Assembly (NCBI RefSeq): GCF_024699945.1
Contig: NZ_JAJOMY010000002.1
Location: 306,832-370,831, forward strand
Direction: 5' to 3'
From: Phenylobacterium sp. J426
Lineage (GTDB): Bacteria > Pseudomonadota > Alphaproteobacteria > Caulobacterales > Caulobacteraceae
DNA length: 64,000 nucleotides
Below, piece after piece: positions 16,787 through 26,560 of this stretch (position 1 is the stretch's first letter; each line of letters opens with the position of its first letter). The position numbers and the translations under genes are program-made. The notes beneath the pieces are model-generated. The model saw nothing but the letters and a program-made list of their open reading frames with translations, searched no databases and was not told the DNA's origin.

Positions 16787-18568
16787 ATGACCTTCACTAT
16801 CTGGAACTCTCTGGTCGGAGCCGGCGCGGCGGCGATCCTGTGGCCGGCTGCGGCCGCCTCGGCGCCGCCGCCTAATCCCTACATGGGGGATCCGGTGGAG
16901 ACAGTGGTCGCCCCCCAACGGCGCCATCATCAACGCCCAGCTCGCGGCGGCCCGCGCGGACGTCGGCAAGGCCCGCGTCGTCAAGGTGCGCGAGCGGGTG
17001 TGGACCATCCGCGACTTCTCCATCGTCAACTGCATCGTCGTTGAAACCCGCGACGGGCTCGTGGTCTTCGACACCGGCGTGAACATCGGCGAGGGCGAGA
17101 CCTTCCTCGCCGAAATCCGCAAGCTCTCGAACAAGCCGATCCTGGCCATCGTCTACTCGCACTCCCACTACACGCGGGGGCCTCGGCGATCGTGAAGGGC
17201 GCAGGCCGCGCGGACGTGATGATCGTCGGCCATCCGCGGGTGGAGAAGAACCAGGGCGCGGCGTCCCTGGACCTGGCGCCGTCGCGCCAGCGGCGGGTGA
17301 ACATGCAGTTCGGCAACCTGTTGCCGGCGCAGGGGCCCGATGCGCGGCTGGGCGTGCCTTCGCCGCCGGTGAGCGACCCGGCGAAGCTCGCGTCCGGGCA
17401 CCTCGCCGTGACTCGGCCCGTGGCGGACGGCGAGCGTCTCGCGATCGGCGGCACGGAGTTCGTCTTCATCCATGCGCAGGGGGACACTGACGACAGCCTG
17501 AGCGTCTGGATTCCCGAGCTCTCCACGGTCGTCACCAATGTCACGGCGAAACAGTTCTTCGCCATGTATACGTTGCGCGGCGAGCCGTATCGGGATCCGC
17601 GGGGCATCATCGAAGGCTATGACGATATCCGGGCCCTGCAGCCGGAGCACTATGTCCCGATGCATGGCGACGCTGTCTCCGGGGCGGCCGAGATCAACCG
17701 GATCCTGACCGCGCATCGCGACGCCTATGCCTTCACGTTCAATCAGGCGATCCGCGGGATCAACAAGGGCTGGGGCCCTGACGAGTTGGTGGCCAACACC
17801 CACTTGCCGGAGCATCTCCGCTCCGAGCCCACCCTCTACCAGGGCTACTCCGAGTTCGACTTCGCCCTGCGCGGCATCTACCGCGGTCTGATCGGCTGGT
17901 ACGGAGAAGACGCCGCCGAGATGCATCCGCCGAGCCCGGCGGTTCTCGGCGCGACGATTGTGGAAGGCTTCGGCGGCAGGGATCGGCTGCTGGCGCGCGT
18001 TGGACGCGCGATGGAACAGCGACAGTACGCCCTGGCGGCGAAGCTGGCCGGCTACGCCGTGGCGGCGGCGCCCGAGGACGCCGCTGCGCGGACCGCGAAG
18101 GCCGCAGCATTGCGCAAGTTGGCTCAGGTCTCATGGGGTACCCAAGGCTACAACTTCTACCTGACCGAGGCGCTGCACCTGGAGGGCAAGATCGACATGC
18201 ATAAGTCGCCGGCCGCGGCGGCCACGCGCAGCTATTCGGGCGTCGCCGCAGCCCCGACCGCCGCCCTGGTTTCGGTCTTGGAGAGTCGCATCGATCCCGA
18301 GCGTTCTCGGCATGTGGAGAAAGCGCTGGCGATCCGTTTCCGCGACACGGGGGAGGCTTTCACCATTGCGGTCCGCCGCGGCGTGGCGGAGACGCGACCG
18401 GGCGCTGCGGCCGACGCCCTTCATTTGGAAACGGACCGGCGGTCCTGGTTCGAGCTCACGAAGCGCATCGTGTCAGCGGAGGAGCTCGTTCGGGAAGGCC
18501 GCATCTCGGCGCCCCAGGGCCAAGTCGCGAGCCTCGCGGCCTTCCTAGAGCTATTCGACGCCGACTAG
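16787..18568 (+). CDS. Alkylsulfatase-like metallo-beta-lactamase-fold protein with altered metal motif (frame broken twice)
   Basis: Secreted protein of about 593 residues related to SdsA/BDS1-type alkylsulfatases: signal peptide, MBL domain (VWTIRDFSIVNCIVVET, GLVVFDTGVNIGEGE), PELSTVVTNVTAKQFFAMYT, LRGEPYRDPRG, then the alkylsulfatase dimerisation domain (LVANTHLPEHLR, YGEDAAEMHP) and an SCP2-like C-terminus. The usual HxHxDH metal motif reads HSHYTRG, so Asp and His appear to be missing, though a frameshift in CGGGGG (17176-17180) is adjacent. Another break is in C6 at 16911-16916. It follows the TonB receptor and may process sulfate esters or related lipids. Confidence 0.75.
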
Positions 18569-19236
18569 ACGCATGGCCAACCAGATGGCCCCGGATCATC
18601 AGGACTATCATGACCAGCGGCCAGCCCTACGGGGAGCCGTCGACATAGCGCAATCCGCGATACCCAATGTCGCCATCAGGCAGGCGCCGGGGGCCGGCGT
18701 TCGACCAGGACTAGATGCTTGGGAGCGACTTTCGAACGCCCCTTTGAAGGGTGTGGGGGTCCCGTTTCGCGGTAGCGGCTACCTTCGGTCGGAGTGTTTC
18801 CGAGAGCCAGGTTGTATTTTGGTTGCTATCGCCCGTGGCGGGAATGTTAAGTTTATGAACTTACTCGAGAAAGTCGCTGCAACAGAATTCCTGCCGAGGG
18901 TCCCTGCGACAATCTGTGCAGATCGCCTCGTGCGGATCCACGCGTCCCCAGCGTCGAGCGAGCAATGCCTGCTTCAGCCGGCGCAAGCGCCGCGAGGCGC
19001 TCACGCCGACCTTACCGGACCAGGGTTGGGCCGAAGCGTCCGATCCGCCCAGGCTACAGGCTAGGCTGGGCCCCTGCAAGGCGGGGACGCAACATCGTTC
19101 CTTCACCGCGAGCGGTGGAGTGGTGGCCTGGGTCTTACAGGTTTCCTTAGACTGCCCGTGCCCTTGCAGCCGAGGTGAACGCCCTCCTGCGGAGCGCGTG
19201 ACTGCAGCCCCGGCGGCTGCTCAGGGCGCCCCGCAT
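18569..19236. other. 670 bp without a supported gene
   Basis: No frame shows a plausible start with ribosome-binding site plus protein-like composition. The base composition dips (GTTAAGTTTATGAACTTAC near 18845), suggesting promoter-type or inserted DNA, but I cannot assign a feature. Confidence 0.35.
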
Positions 19237-19545
19237 CTAGGCGTCCTCGTCACCCTCAATGGCGACTGAGGCCGCGCCCCCAAGGCCCTCGTATCGCCGC
19301 TCCGCCAGCCACTGCAGCCTCTTGGCCTGAGTAAGGAGCACCCGCCGCAGCCCGCCCTGGACCTTTCGTTCCGAAATGACTTGCGCCAGGCGCGATATGA
19401 TTAGGGCCCTGCGAGCGATCCGGAAGTCGGGGTGCGAGCGGAGCTCGAACACGCGATCGGACACGATCTTCGCGCGATACGAGGGCGGGGCGACGACCGC
19501 CAAGTCGCCCGGCGGTGGGTCCTTTTCGTTGAGGATATCCCCCAT
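19237..19545 (-). CDS. Hypothetical protein (about 102 aa), helical
   Basis: From the ATG at this start, the product contains SYRAKIVSDRVFELRSHPDF, RIARRALIISRLAQVISERK and LLTQAKRLQWLAERRY, long basic helices that look like real protein rather than GC artefact. Its start codon overlaps, on the opposite strand, the start of the next small gene (the bases CATG serve both). Upstream in-frame starts exist but overlap that gene. No function is assigned; nucleic-acid binding is possible given the charge. Confidence 0.5.
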   Translation of the reverse strand: MGDILNEKDPPPGDLAVVAPPSYRAKIVSDRVFELRSHPDFRIARRALIISRLAQVISERKVQGGLRRVLLTQAKRLQWLAERRYEGLGGAASVAIEGDEDA

Positions 19546-19687
19546 GCCCGAAGACCCCAGGCCCCAACTCGACAAGTTCAAGGATCTCGCCCACGAGCTA
19601 GAGGCGGACGAGGACGAAGCGCGGTGCAAAGAGACGGTGAGGAGGGTCGCTCCCAAGGAGCCGCCCGCAACGCCTGATGGCTCTTAG
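19544..19687 (+). CDS. Small conserved-type acidic protein (47 aa)
   Basis: Product begins MPEDPRPQLDKFKDLAHELE and continues ADEDEARCKETVRRVAPKEP. The pattern P-Q-L-D-(K/R)-F-K-x-x-A-x-E-L-x-x-D-x-D-E-A is one I recognise from short alphaproteobacterial proteins of unknown function. GAGG lies about nine bases before the ATG. Its stop TAG shares bases with the stop of the convergent PIN-domain gene. Likely cytoplasmic and real despite its size. Confidence 0.7.
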   Translation: MPEDPRPQLDKFKDLAHELEADEDEARCKETVRRVAPKEPPATPDGS

Positions 19688-20257
19688 AGCAGTGCGGAAT
19701 ATGGGCGCAGCTCAGCGACGGTGAGCGGCAGAGACCGAGCCTCCAGTCGCTCAAGATACTCTTCCACCGTCGCCGGGGGTTCTTGAGGCGGGCGCGACAC
19801 CTCTGAGCCGCGATCACCAACCTTTGCGGCGTCCAACCCCATCTGATGCTGGATGAAGGTGTCCGGGTGCTGCAGTTCAATGTCGTAGTTTTCGAGCACC
19901 GCTTTCGGGAAATCCCGGCGGTTGAACGTGACGATAGCGTCGGCGCCGCTCTTGATGGCGGCTGCCAGCACATGGCGGTCGTCGGCATCCGGAAGGGTGA
20001 GAGCCGGAATGAGCTCCTCGTAACCTTCAACGAGGCAATCGAGCACGGCCGCGTTCATAAGGTCGCGGGTTCTGTGGAGCTGAGCTTCCGTGAGATCGGA
20101 ACGGTTCTTGAGAACGTTCCAGATCCATTCGTCGTGAATTTCAGCGGTCCATTTCGCGCGGAAGAGCCCGGCCACTGCGAGTTCCATTAGCAAGTCTCGC
20201 AGCGGCGCGGGGGTAGAGGACGCACGCGTCTAGAACAACGGTGTAGCTCGAAACACG
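19684..20257 (-). CDS. PIN-domain ribonuclease toxin (frame broken once)
   Basis: PIN (VapC-like) endoribonuclease of about 190 residues. Before the break it reads VVLDACVLYP, with the first catalytic Asp, and after it PLRDLLMELAVAGLFRAKWT, IHDEWI, LPDADDRHVLAAAI (acidic pair) and ADAIVTFNRRDFP. A G5 run (20209-20213) shifts the frame; removing one base joins the halves. The true start lies just after the antitoxin stop, but no ATG or GTG is in frame there (an ATT follows TAG), so the start is uncertain. With the HTH protein upstream it forms a toxin-antitoxin pair. Confidence 0.8.
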
Positions 20258-20263
20258 AATGGT

Positions 20264-20710
20264 CTAGAATCCTAATCTTTGGGTCTCTTCGGCTAGAGCA
20301 TCCATCGCCGCAGAGCGTTCCTTCTTGAAGTTCTCTTTGTACTCGCAAATGTCCGTGAATCTCACGCGGCGATGAGTACCGACCTTGTGGTGAGGTATCT
20401 TCTTTTCGTTCAAAAGCTTAACAAGATACGGACGCGATACGTTGAGGTAGTCTGCCGCTTCTTGCGTCGATAGCTCCGCGTGGATCGGGATGATGGTGAC
20501 AGCGTTGCCCTGACCCATCTCGATAAGCAGGTGGGACAGAAGGCGCGTCACTGCTTTAGGTAAGGCCAGCTCGTCGCCATTCTCCAGGCGCACGTGCAGA
20601 ATGTCCTTGGCCGCACGCGCGATCGCACGACTTGCGGTCGCCGCAAGGTCTGCATCGTGCTCCGTGGGAATCACGGTGCCCGGCCGCTCCAGTAGGCCGT
20701 TCATAATCAA
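20264..20710 (-). CDS. HTH (excisionase/MerR-like) antitoxin of the PIN toxin
   Basis: A 148-residue DNA-binding protein. The C-terminal half carries an HTH_17-type excisionase domain: LSTQEAADYLNVSRPYLVKL, LNEKKIPHHKVGTHRRVRF. The N-terminal half (residues 1-80, ending in LPKAVTRLLSHLL) would bind or position the toxin. It directly precedes the PIN gene, the known layout of such type II-like modules, where this protein represses the operon. Three perfect 9-bp repeats just upstream are its probable operator. Confidence 0.8.
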   Translation of the reverse strand: MIMNGLLERPGTVIPTEHDADLAATASRAIARAAKDILHVRLENGDELALPKAVTRLLSHLLIEMGQGNAVTIIPIHAELSTQEAADYLNVSRPYLVKLLNEKKIPHHKVGTHRRVRFTDICEYKENFKKERSAAMDALAEETQRLGF

Positions 20711-20735
20711 AGCTCCTGTTAACGCACCCTATATG

Positions 20736-20762
20736 CGCAATAAGCGCAACAAGCGCAATAAT
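20736..20762. repeat. Three tandem 9-bp repeats GCGCAAYAA upstream of the antitoxin gene
   Basis: GCGCAATAA, GCGCAACAA and GCGCAATAA follow each other without spacing, ending 26 bases before the antitoxin start. One repeat per helical turn (slightly less) fits cooperative binding of an excisionase-like HTH protein. This is the likely autoregulatory operator of the toxin-antitoxin pair. The function is inferred from position. Confidence 0.6.
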
Positions 20763-21163
20763 CGAAACGCCTTAACTGGCCGCTAAGTTTCCGGGTTTGC
20801 AAAGTATATAGTCGCCGACGGAAAGCGCCTTGCGGCGCTGACGACGCCCGGCGAGGGGCGGGTCGGCTTCGTGGTCCGGGGTGTGGCCGCAAGGCCCGCG
20901 CGCCACTCCAATGCGACCAACGTCGATTTGGAGGCCCGCTTCGGGACCGCGGACGCGGGCGGTCGTCGCCGCCGCCTCAGGCCGGGCAAACCGAACCATT
21001 CAGGCCTGGGATGTTCGCGCCAAGCTTGGGCCGAAGTAGGTCGCAATGGCTGATATCGCGCGACGTTCTTGGCGCTGGGCGCGTGGGTGACGGATCCATT
21101 CTCATGTCCTGATCCGCCGTGCGATCTCGTTCCCTCATCAGACCGGATGGGGAAGCGACGACG
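20763..21163. other. 400 bp without a supported gene
   Basis: A frame on the plus strand from about 20871 reads Arg/Gly-rich and lacks a ribosome-binding site. No terminator or repeat beyond the antitoxin operator is seen. It should contain the promoter of the secreted-protein cluster that follows. Confidence 0.35.
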
Positions 21164-23721
21164 ATGAACCGCGTTAGGATCTGGACGACGTTCAGCTTCG
21201 TGGCGGCCTTGATGGCGACGGCGTGCGCCCCGTCGGCCATGGCTCAGGACAAGCCCAGCCTGCGGGTATGGTCGGGCGACCAGCCGCCTCCCGAGTGGCT
21301 CGATGCGCGGGCCGAGGCCTTTTACGTCGCCCGACCGCCGGTCGACGCGGCTGAGACCCGTCGGATCGAACGGCTGATGGATCGGGTGTTCGACGCGTGG
21401 CCGACCAGCAGCCGGATCATGAACGTTATCGGCGCCCGGCCGGACATCTTCCAGCCCCAGCAGCCGGCGGGACGGCCGACATACGGCATCTTGCTGCGTC
21501 TTCGGGACGACGTGGCGCCCTTCGCCTACGGCGGCGCCTGCGGACGCGGCGGCCACAGCCGCTATCTCACGGCGCCCGGCGGAATGGTTCGACCGGCCTT
21601 CGGAGAAGAACTGGGCGTCGGCCTATCCTGAACTGTCGCTGGCCATGGCTGTGGGGTGGCGACAGGTCCAGGGGTACTGCAACGATCGCCTGGGGCTTCC
21701 GCCGCATGCGCCGGGCCAGGAGCCGGCCCCCACGTCGGCCAGCCAGGCCCTGAACAGCCTCGGCGCAGCCCTGGGCTTTGTGTCGCTTCGGGGCGGCAAG
21801 GATCGGTTCGGCCACGACTGGGGCTATTCCAGCAGCGGCGAGATCATCCTGCGCTCCGGGATCCGCAGCTTCGACCGCGAGCCGGCCTCCTACGACAACT
21901 GGACCGGGCTGGCGCGCAGTCTTGCGGGCGTCCGACGGGTGGATGTCCCGCTGTTCGAAGTCGGCGCCAACAGCGGCAGCGATGTCGCCTTCTGGGCCGT
22001 CCTGGGATGGGGCCGCCAGTGGAGCTTCTTGAACAACGCCTATGCGAGCCGTCCCGCCGATCCCGCCAAGGCGGCTTCCGTCCGCGGATGGCTGGACGCG
22101 GCCCTGATCCGCGCCGCTGGGGAGGACATGGGCCTGGCGCGGGCGCTGGCGAAGCTGAACTGGTCCGCCTTGATCGCCAACGGCGTGGTGCCTCGGCGCG
22201 CCGAGGGGCAGGGGGGTTTTCGCCCGCGAGGTCTGGCAAGGCGCCATGGTGGAGAACGGCGGCCGGAGCGGCTGCCTGCCGATCGAGCTTTCTTTGGCCA
22301 ATGCCGTGAGAGAGGTGGACGTCACGCTCAAGGAGGCTTCGACCGACTGCCTCGTGGTCCGCTGGTCCGGCAAGACGCCGACGCAAGGCCTGCCCCCCAT
22401 CTACACGGTGATCGCCGACGCGGGGGAGGGGGGCGTAGAGGCGCTGGAAGGTCTGCACCTGACCGCCCAGCAGGTCTGGCGAGCGCCGCCGGTCCGCGGG
22501 CCGGTTGAGGTGGAATACCACAGCCCTGTCGACATGGTGCGGCCTGGGATGATCGTCGAGGACACGCGGACCGGCGCGGCGGTGAAGTCCTGGACGCTCG
22601 TCCACAATCCGGACCCGGCGTTCGCCGACCAGGCCATGACCATCGCCCTGACCAATCTGCATCCCGCCGGGGAGGACAAGACGCGCGTCCGGCGTCTGCG
22701 CCTCACCGTGGGGCCGGGCGCCCACCAGGCCCGCCAGGCGGTCCGCGCGCGCGCCGCCGTCGAGGAGGGAGACTGCGAGACGCGAGACGTCGCCACCGGC
22801 GTGGCCAGTGAGGGCCTACCGCCCCAGGCCAGTTTTCACATAGCAGCGATGGATCCGACCGACTTCAGCATCGTCGGCTATCTCATCCCCGCCTCGGCTC
22901 CGGACCTCATCGCGCAAATGGCGGAATGCAGCCGCGTTCAGATCGCCTTGGGTTCGGCCATGGGCGCGCCCGCGCAGGGAGAGCGGCCGGACAGCCCCAA
23001 CGCCGTGTGCCAGCGGACGAGCCGTGATGTGGCGGCGCTGGGCGCCTCGGCCATGGCGGCCGCGAGCTCCGGCGGTCTGACGTCGTTCAGCGGCGGCGGC
23101 CGCCTGCCCGCCTCCCAGCTGGACTTCCGCATTGAAGCTGCGGGAACCGTCTCCGGCCCCGGGCGCTACCCGGCGCGGCTTACGGGCGGCATGACCAACG
23201 CAGCGCTCCAGAAGCAGGGCCTCGTCCTACCCACCGGGATCGAGGGCGAGGGCGAGATCGTGGTGGAGCGCAGCACGTCCGGCGCGATGCTCCTGCGGTA
23301 TCAGGCCAGCTTCTCGCCCCCAAGCGACCGCTGCGCGGCGACCCTCAGCGGCTCCATCTCCGGCGTGCTTCATTCCGTCGTCGCCTTGCCCTCGACGCCA
23401 GCCTCGGCCCGCACGCTGACAATGCCACCCCTGGTCGAGCAAATGGGCGAGCAGATGTGGTCGCGGCTATCCTCGGCCGAGCGCGCGGCCATGAACGCCG
23501 AGCCGCGGCGTGTCGACCCGGACGCCCCGGCTTCAGGCGGTGCGGATGGCGCGGCGAACCTCGGCCTGGCCTGCGATCTGACCGACGCCCAGGTCGAGGC
23601 GATCATCGCCCGTTTCGCCGCGACGATGCCGCCGCAGGCGCGTGGCGCCGTCATCGCCCAGCTCCGCGCCGACCCGGCAGGCGCGCGCCATTTGGCCTGC
23701 GCCTACAAGGACGTGGTGTGA
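21164..23721 (+). CDS. Large secreted protein of unknown function (about 850 aa, frame broken twice)
   Basis: Signal peptide MNRVRIWTTFSFVAALMATA ending AMAQ, then a long globular periplasmic or secreted chain that I cannot place in a family. Recognisable blocks are WFDRPSEKNWASAYPELSLA, GHDWGYSSSGEIILRSGIRS, GSDVAFWAVLGWGRQWSFL, KEASTDCLVVRWSG and, at the end, DLTDAQVEAIIARFAATMPP. Frame breaks occur near 21571-21583 and in a G6 run near 22211-22216; joining the three frames gives one continuous product. It heads a run of five exported proteins in the same direction and may be part of one envelope system. Confidence 0.7.
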
Positions 23722-23801
23722 GGCCATCCGCCGCGCCAGCCGGTGTCCGCCGAGGCCCCGTTTCTCCGTTCAGCGGAGGGAAGGACGAAAGGAGGCTTTA
23801 C

Positions 23802-24322
23802 ATGACGTGGCGCACCAGACCTTGGGCGGCGCAGCTTGGCGGCGTCTTGCTGGCGATGATCCTCATCGGCTGCGACGACGGGGTCCAGAAGGAGCCGGGG
23901 CAGGGGCGCCGGGGCCGCAACGGGTGGCGGAGAGGCCGCCGCGGCGGGCGACCACCAGGCCCTGGCCGGCCTCCAGGGCGGCGAAGGGCCGCGCCCCGAT
24001 CCGGCGCTCCATCGCGCCATGGAGTGCTGGGCGCTCACCCATGGGTCCTACTTCCTGCACATGGCCTCAGCCGAAACGGCGCAGGGACTGCCTAAGGCAA
24101 GCCCCCAAGACTATCGCGCCTGGGGCAACCAGGCCGCCACCCTGATCCGGGACCGTGGGGGGGACGCTGGCGCAGTTCGACGCGCTGAAGAAGCGTTACG
24201 GAACCCAGCTGTTGAGTCCGGCTGAACGCGAGGAGGTCACGCCGCGCCTTCAGACCTGCATCGCGACGGCGCCGCGCCACATGCTGGATGTCGAGGAGCC
24301 CATCCTGACGGACGCGGGCTGA
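23802..24322 (+). CDS. Lipoprotein of unknown function (about 173 aa, frame broken twice)
   Basis: Starts MTWRTRPWAAQLGGVLLAMI with lipobox LIGC followed by DD, a +2 Asp that in enterobacteria signals inner-membrane retention. The mature part has an Ala/Gly linker, then HRAMECWALTHGSYFLHMAS and YRAWGNQAATLI, and, after a G7 run (24157-24163), LAQFDALKKRYGTQLLSPAE and LQTCIATAPRHML. Two Cys (MECWAL, LQTCIA) could form a disulphide. The first frame break is near 23895-23910. No family recognised. Confidence 0.6.
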
Positions 24323-24416
24323 CGGAGCCCGTCGGCCTGCGCGCCGCCATGTCCGGTCGGCGGGCGGGTTTCCGTACTTGATCCTGCACAGGTGGCGTTT
24401 TGGACAGGATATGACG

Positions 24417-25305
24417 ATGAAGAGAGTGATGCTGTCGACGGGCATGGCGCTCGGGCTGTTAGCGGCCGGCGGGGCCTATGCGCAGACTCCGGCCATGGCC
24501 GGCGCGGCCTTCGAGTCGGACTGGGGCGAACTGACCCTTGAGCGCTGGGAGGGCCGGGCGGTCGCTGGACGTTTCGCGCATCAGAACGGCCGCTTCGAGG
24601 GCGAGCGCCAGGGCATGACGGTGAGGGGATACTGGTACCAGGACGACTCAGGGGTCGCCTGTCCCCGGCCTCGCAACGGCAAGACCCACTACGGCAGACT
24701 ACAACTCGTCTTCTCCCGTGACGGTCAGTCCTTCGCGGGCGGGTGGGGCTATTGCGACGAACCTGCGTCCGAACGCTGGAGCGGCCGGCGGTTGATGTCG
24801 GGTGCGAGCGGCGCGGCCGCAGCCCAGGGCGCCGGATCCGGCCGTGGGCCGGGTTTATACGACCGACTTCAACGACCTGACGATCACCCGCTGGGACGCG
24901 GGCGGCGTGGAGGGGGTCTACGAGTACGGCGGCGGCCGGGTTCAGGGGGTGGCGCAAGGCTCCACCGTCACCGGCTACTGGTATCAGGACGCCTCGCCGA
25001 TCAGTTGCGGCAAGCAGAAGAACGGCACGGCCTACTACGGTCGGGTTGTCTGGCGCTTCAACGCGGACCGATCCGCCTTCACGGGAAATTGGAGCCACTG
25101 CGAGGACGCTCCGGATCGGGAATGGAACGGGACCTTTGCTCGCATGCAGGGCCAGTCGGGCGCGGCGGCGCAAGGGACCGCCGCCGGACCCCGGAGCCCG
25201 GGCGCCGTTGAAAGCGCCGCTGCGCGGGCCGCGCGGGCGGCCGCCGAGGAGGCCGAGCGCCGGGCGCACGAGCGCATCCGCCAGGGTGTCGGCCGCCTGT
25301 TCTGA
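24417..25305 (+). CDS. Secreted protein with an internal two-fold domain repeat (frame broken once)
   Basis: Signal peptide MKRVMLSTGMALGLLAAGGA then YAQ. Two copies of a domain of about 95 residues follow: copy 1 has LTLERW, GYWYQDDSGVACPRPRNGKT, HYGRLQLVF, WGYCDEPASERWSG; copy 2 has LTITRW, GYWYQDASPISCGKQKNGTA, YYGRVVWRF, WSHCEDAPDREWNG. Two Cys per copy suggest a disulphide in each. The C-terminus is an Ala/Arg/Glu-rich helix. The frame breaks between the copies (about 24815-24840). It looks like a beta-sandwich binding module; the ligand is unknown. Confidence 0.7.
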
Positions 25306-25363
25306 AGCCTGCGGCCGGCGGCCCGCACGGCTGCTGGCCAACCCCTGGCAAGGAGTCGCCGCC

Positions 25364-25930
<567 letters not shown>

Positions 25931-25992
25931 TGTCCGCCTGCTTGGCCCTCTCCCGTTCTCCGTCACGAGGGGCGTGAACAGGAGATGAGCTG

Positions 25993-26554
25993 ATGGCTCT
26001 GGTGCGTAGAACCTTCTTGGCGGGCGTCGGCGCCCCTGGGCGCAGGCATGGCGTCCGCCACCCTGGCCTTGGCGCAGGATGGGGGACAGATCACGATCCG
26101 GGTGCGCGACCGGCTAGACCGGCTTACCGAGGAGGACCTGCGCCAGGCGCTGCTTCGCGGCATGGAGCTGAGACTGGACGGCGCCGAGGTCACGCCGGTT
26201 CAGCTGTTGGCGGCGCGTTTCGAGCGCGGCCGGCTGGCGGATGTGTTCGCCTCGCGGCGCTTCGAGCTTTCGCCGCGCGAGACGGCTTTTCCAGGCGACA
26301 TGCTGTTCCCCGGAGACATGCTCTTCCCGGGCGACATGCTGTTTCCCGGGGACATGCTGTTCCCAGGCGACATGCTGGTCCCTGGCGGCGGGCGGACCCT
26401 GCAGAACCGGGACCGCATCCTCGAAGACCTCGCCCGCCAGACCCTCGGACGCCAGCCCAATGGCGTCGTCTTCCTCGTCGTCGCCGCGAACGAGCAGACC
26501 CGGTCCCGCGGCCTGGGGGTTCCCATGCGGCCGACAGGAGATGAGCGGCGCTAG
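25993..26554 (+). CDS. Exported protein with five PGDMLF hexapeptide repeats (frame broken once)
   Basis: Starts MALVRRTFLAGVGA with an RR-x-F-L Tat-like signal and, after an extra C at about 26031-26035, continues ASATLALAQDGGQITIRV. The N-terminal domain has LTEEDLRQALLRGMELRL. The middle is five exact copies of the hexapeptide F-P-G-D-M-L plus a degenerate sixth, and the end is NRDRILEDLARQTL and GVVFLVVAANEQTR. Without the break it would be about 186 residues. Such a repeat could form a short solenoid or flexible spacer. No family is recognised. Confidence 0.65.
26288..26377 (+). repeat. Five tandem 18-bp repeats coding FPGDML
   Basis: Each 18-bp unit is a variant of TTCCCAGGCGACATGCTG; third-position differences show the copies are not brand new, yet the amino acids are unchanged, which implies selection on the peptide. 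A sixth unit begins (GTCCCTGGC) and degenerates. Confidence 0.85.
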
Positions 26555-26560
26555 GCGGCC

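Noticed and set aside
18573..19064. 163-residue frame after the alkylsulfatase-like gene
   Set aside because: No good start signal and mixed composition; not supported as a gene.
20783..21556. 257-residue minus-strand frame
   Set aside because: Overlaps the signal-peptide start of the secreted protein on the other strand and shows only shadow-type composition.
26288..26377. Multi-core ribosomally made peptide precursor
   Set aside because: The repeat is inside a 186-residue exported protein and no maturation, protease or export genes other than a flavin monooxygenase lie beside it.
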